In this document: in pieces, positions 61,911 through 64,000 of the stretch
How the letters are laid out: every line of letters starts with the position of its first letter
Position numbering within the stretch: position 1 is the stretch's first letter
Assembly (NCBI RefSeq): GCF_020781835.1
Contig: NZ_JAJGNJ010000003.1
Coordinates: 408,870-472,869 of the forward strand
DNA: 64,000 nucleotides
Direction: 5' to 3'
Source: Microbacterium testaceum
Lineage (GTDB): Bacteria; Actinomycetota; Actinomycetes; Actinomycetales; Microbacteriaceae
The notes under the pieces: generated by a model
The model's database searches: none
Told to the model about the DNA's origin: nothing
What the model saw: only the letters and a program-made list of their open reading frames with translations
Translations under genes and position numbers: made by a program

Positions 61911-61926
61911 CCGAGAAACGTAGCGC

Positions 61927-62637
61927 TCAGGAAGTCGACACGGCAGACCGTTGCGCTCCGCGCTCGCGCGCCACTTCGATGGCCGCCCACACGAGGGTCG
62001 CGACCACGACCCCCTCCAGAGCCCCCGCCACGACATCCGACAGCCAGTGCGCGTGCAGGTAGGTGCGGCTCCACATCATCAGCACGACCCAGGCCGCCCC
62101 GACCGCCCACACCCACCGCCGCCGCAGGATGAGCGCGAGGGTCAGCGAGATCGTGGTCGCCACGGCCGTGTGCCCGGAGGGGAACGAGGTGGCCACGGTC
62201 TCGGCCAGAGAATGCGTGGGCCGCGCCCGCGCGATGACCGCGGCCATCGGGGCTCCGATGAGCACGACGAGGGCGATGGATCCGCCGACGTTCAGCGCGT
62301 CCCACGGACGACGCCGGACGAGGAACACGATGGTCGTGGCGACCCCGATCAGGATCATTCCGATCGTGCCGCCGACGATCGCCGGCACCCACGCGACGAT
62401 CACCCCCACCGGAGACGCCATCGCCGACATCGCGTCATCCCACCAGGAGTCGATCGGCAACGGCGCGGAACCCGACAGCGCGACGAACAGGCGCAGGGCG
62501 ACGAACGCCACGGTCGCGACGACTCCGACCACGAGGGCGTGCGCGCGTCGCGCATCGGGGTCGATCACCGAGGTCGGGGCGACGGTGTCGGGCGTGGCGA
62601 CGGTATCGGCTGCGGCGTCGCCGGGGCTGGCATCCAT
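61927..62637 (-). CDS. PAP2 family phosphatase
   Basis: The 236-residue membrane protein has six hydrophobic segments and the PAP2 triad: a degenerate first motif (IARARPTH), PSGHTAVAT with the catalytic His, and SRTYLHAHWLSDVVAGA with the nucleophilic His. It would dephosphorylate a lipid phosphate or undecaprenyl pyrophosphate. The first motif lacks the usual Lys. The long N-terminus is Thr/Ala-rich. Confidence 0.88.
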   Translation of the reverse strand: MDASPGDAAADTVATPDTVAPTSVIDPDARRAHALVVGVVATVAFVALRLFVALSGSAPLPIDSWWDDAMSAMASPVGVIVAWVPAIVGGTIGMILIGVATTIVFLVRRRPWDALNVGGSIALVVLIGAPMAAVIARARPTHSLAETVATSFPSGHTAVATTISLTLALILRRRWVWAVGAAWVVLMMWSRTYLHAHWLSDVVAGALEGVVVATLVWAAIEVARERGAQRSAVSTS

Positions 62638-62692
62638 CCCGCCATCTTCGCAAGCGCGCGTTCACCGAAAGGGCCTCTTGCGAACGGGCGAC

Positions 62693-63562
62693 TCAGTTCT
62701 CTCGGAGGACGACGGGCTCGTCGGCGAGGCGCAGGCCGGAGGCGCGGACCGCCGCCTCGACGGCGTCCGCCGAGGCCGGATCGCAGATGATCTGGGTCTT
62801 CACGACGCCGTCCGTCGGCGTACCCCCGCCCGCACCGTCCCAGAAATCCGTCACCCCGTGTTCGTCGACCAGCGTGCGCAGCAGCGCGGCGTACGCGGCG
62901 GACTCTCCCGGCGCGGGCACGGCCGTCACGCTCGGCCCACTGATCTCGATCTCGCTGTCGGCGTCGACCCCGGCGGCTCGCCGAAGGTCGTCGGCAGCGG
63001 CGACGAGCGGGATCATCGTCGAGATGTCTCGGCGTCCGTCGAGGAGATCCGAGAAGGACAGGCGACCGTTCTCCCAGACGGCGGCCTGGATGCTGCGCCC
63101 CGGCGCGAAGCGATCCAGCGCGTCCACCGTGGGCACCACATCGACCCGGAAATCCGGGCAGCCGGATGCCGCAGGCTCGGCGAACACCGACACCTCCGTG
63201 CCCGCAGGGGTACGGACCGTGAGACCCCAGTCGATGGGGTCGGGGTGGTCGGACGAACACGCCAGGTCGAGGACCGCGGGAAGGCCCGTGCGATCCACCG
63301 TGACCCGCAGGGACGACAGCGGGCTCCAGAACGCCGGCGCTTCGACCCACCGGTCCGCGTCCACGGCATCCACCCCGGGTATCGCCGCGACCTCCGCGGC
63401 GAAGCGATCAAACTCGGCGCTCGGTCGGTCGAAGCGCGTTTCGTCGGCCATCCAGCCGAACATCAGCAGGAAGCCCGCGCCGAGACCGGCGGCGGCGAAG
63501 ACGAGCACCGAGATTCCGAGGATGCGCAGACGTGAGACCCCTCGCGCCGTGGACGTCGTCAT
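62693..63562 (-). CDS. Membrane-anchored protein of unknown function
   Basis: The 289-residue protein has one N-terminal transmembrane segment (ILGISVLVFAAAGLGAGFLL) and an extracytoplasmic domain rich in Val, Asp and Ala with two Cys. I do not recognise the fold. The ATG at 63562 has GGAGGA about 12 bases upstream; the frame stays open a further 107 codons but is Arg- and Pro-rich and not credible. It is followed by the PAP2 gene 55 bp downstream. Confidence 0.7.
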   Translation of the reverse strand: MTTSTARGVSRLRILGISVLVFAAAGLGAGFLLMFGWMADETRFDRPSAEFDRFAAEVAAIPGVDAVDADRWVEAPAFWSPLSSLRVTVDRTGLPAVLDLACSSDHPDPIDWGLTVRTPAGTEVSVFAEPAASGCPDFRVDVVPTVDALDRFAPGRSIQAAVWENGRLSFSDLLDGRRDISTMIPLVAAADDLRRAAGVDADSEIEISGPSVTAVPAPGESAAYAALLRTLVDEHGVTDFWDGAGGGTPTDGVVKTQIICDPASADAVEAAVRASGLRLADEPVVLREN

Positions 63563-63690
63563 ATGAGCCCCCGTCCTCCCACGTGCCGCCTTCAGGGTAG
63601 GGCCGCGAGGAAGACGCCATGTGGACGCCACAGGAACGGGAGGGGGCAGGCGACGCGTCGCTCGCGTCGGTGCCGGTTCGGACTCGTGCC

Positions 63691-63936
63691 CTAGAACGGT
63701 GCGGGCTCGGGCTCGGGTTCGGGTTCGGGTCCGCCGGGCGGAGGTGACGGCGGGGTCGTGAGGGCGGGCTCGTCGGGCAGGAATCTCACCGCGGGTGAGT
63801 ATGGGAGGGGTTCGTCGGTGTAGATGCGTCCGGTGGGGGAAGTCCATTCGAGTACCCCGCCGGGGAGTTGTCTGACCTTCCACCGCGTGAACTGCTTCTG
63901 GCTGTGATGCCTCTGGCAGAGGTGAGGCTGTCGCAT
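63691..63936 (-). pseudogene. C-terminal remnant of a DUF222/HNH endonuclease
   Basis: The 81-codon fragment reads HLCQRHHSQKQFTRWKVRQL and then GGVLEWTSPTGRIYTDEP, the usual C-terminus of actinobacterial DUF222 proteins with an HNH nuclease. The HNH core should lie just before it, but the upstream frame has Pro-rich text and an in-frame stop at 63991-63993, and the other two frames do not restore the domain. I read this as a decayed gene. The tail has a (Pro-Glu)n run. Confidence 0.65.
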
Positions 63937-63967
63937 GAATCTGCCCGGGCTCGGATGAGCCGGGGCG

Positions 63968-63987
63968 GCAGGGCCGAGCGGCCCTGC
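63968..63987. terminator. Hairpin near the right end
   Basis: GCAGGGCCG (63968-63976) and CGGCCCTGC (63979-63987) form a perfect 9-bp stem with a 2-base centre. It lies just upstream of the HNH remnant and may mark the edge of the decayed gene. No U-tract follows. Confidence 0.4.
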
Positions 63988-64000
63988 GGTTCAGGCGGTG

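Noticed and set aside
1..64000. CRISPR arrays, rRNA, tRNA, insertion sequences, prophage genes
   Set aside because: None were found on reading both strands; no transposase, integrase, Cas or structural phage gene was recognised.

Overview
The window looks like a chromosomal segment of a high-GC actinomycete of the Microbacteriaceae, most likely Microbacterium. This is inferred from the roughly 70% GC composition, the very frequent GGATGCC/GGCATCC heptamers, several protein families I know mainly from this group (DUF6421, DUF4916, DUF3072, DUF1206, and a small family I believe is catalogued as DUF7882), the Lhr-Nei2 gene pair, and -10 hexamers placed so close to start codons that the transcripts must be leaderless. 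I see no rRNA, tRNA, CRISPR array, insertion sequence or plasmid origin.

Layout. 1-3 kb: an Abi/HEPN gene, a gene-free stretch with two competing hairpins, and a large lipoprotein, the most accessory-looking part. 3-10.3 kb: a tightly packed minus-strand operon (class V PLP enzyme, covalent-flavin amine/amino-acid oxidase, gamma-glutamyltransferase, copper amine oxidase, small membrane protein), divergent from a class II amidotransferase-like gene that has Ser where the catalytic Cys should be. 10.4-25.8 kb: housekeeping and signalling genes (spermidine-synthase-like protein, TPR protein, SprT-like protein, ComB homologue, two-component system, Lrp/AsnC regulator with DUF6421, SDR, MFS exporter, threonine aldolase, M3 peptidase, membrane AlbA_2 protein, DUF4916, esterase). 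25.9-35.4 kb: Lhr helicase and Nei-type glycosylase, a hexapeptide-repeat protein with a clear terminator, DUF1304 facing a LysR effector domain that lacks its HTH, a class I amidotransferase and a TspO-like protein. 35.5-42 kb: glgX-treY-treZ, which makes trehalose from glycogen. 42-49.5 kb: two uncharacterised genes, a small (p)ppGpp synthetase, a 45-residue protein, three paralogues of one small family, two divergent MarR regulators, an alpha/beta hydrolase and a FUSC-type exporter. 49.5-55.9 kb: a sugar locus with a divergent DeoR regulator, a CUT1 ABC transporter without its ATPase, a class II aldolase and an ADP-dependent sugar kinase homologue. 55.9-61 kb: PQQ-type sugar dehydrogenase, Zn alcohol dehydrogenase and a large kinase/class III aminotransferase fusion. 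61-64 kb: DUF1206, PAP2 phosphatase, a membrane-anchored unknown, and the C-terminal remnant of a DUF222/HNH endonuclease.

How the genes work together. The strongest candidate for an undescribed system is the 3-10.3 kb amine locus, whose enzymes are individually recognisable but whose combined substrate is unknown; two GGATCCAA repeats 21 bp apart sit in its divergent control region. The sugar operon is the next best candidate, because an ADP-dependent kinase is unusual in aerobic actinobacteria. Genome-scale observations are the strict -10-to-start spacing at about 26 genes, a repeated intergenic element flanking the Lrp/DUF6421 pair, and the GGATGCC heptamer. All functions come from reading the sequence; nothing was searched.
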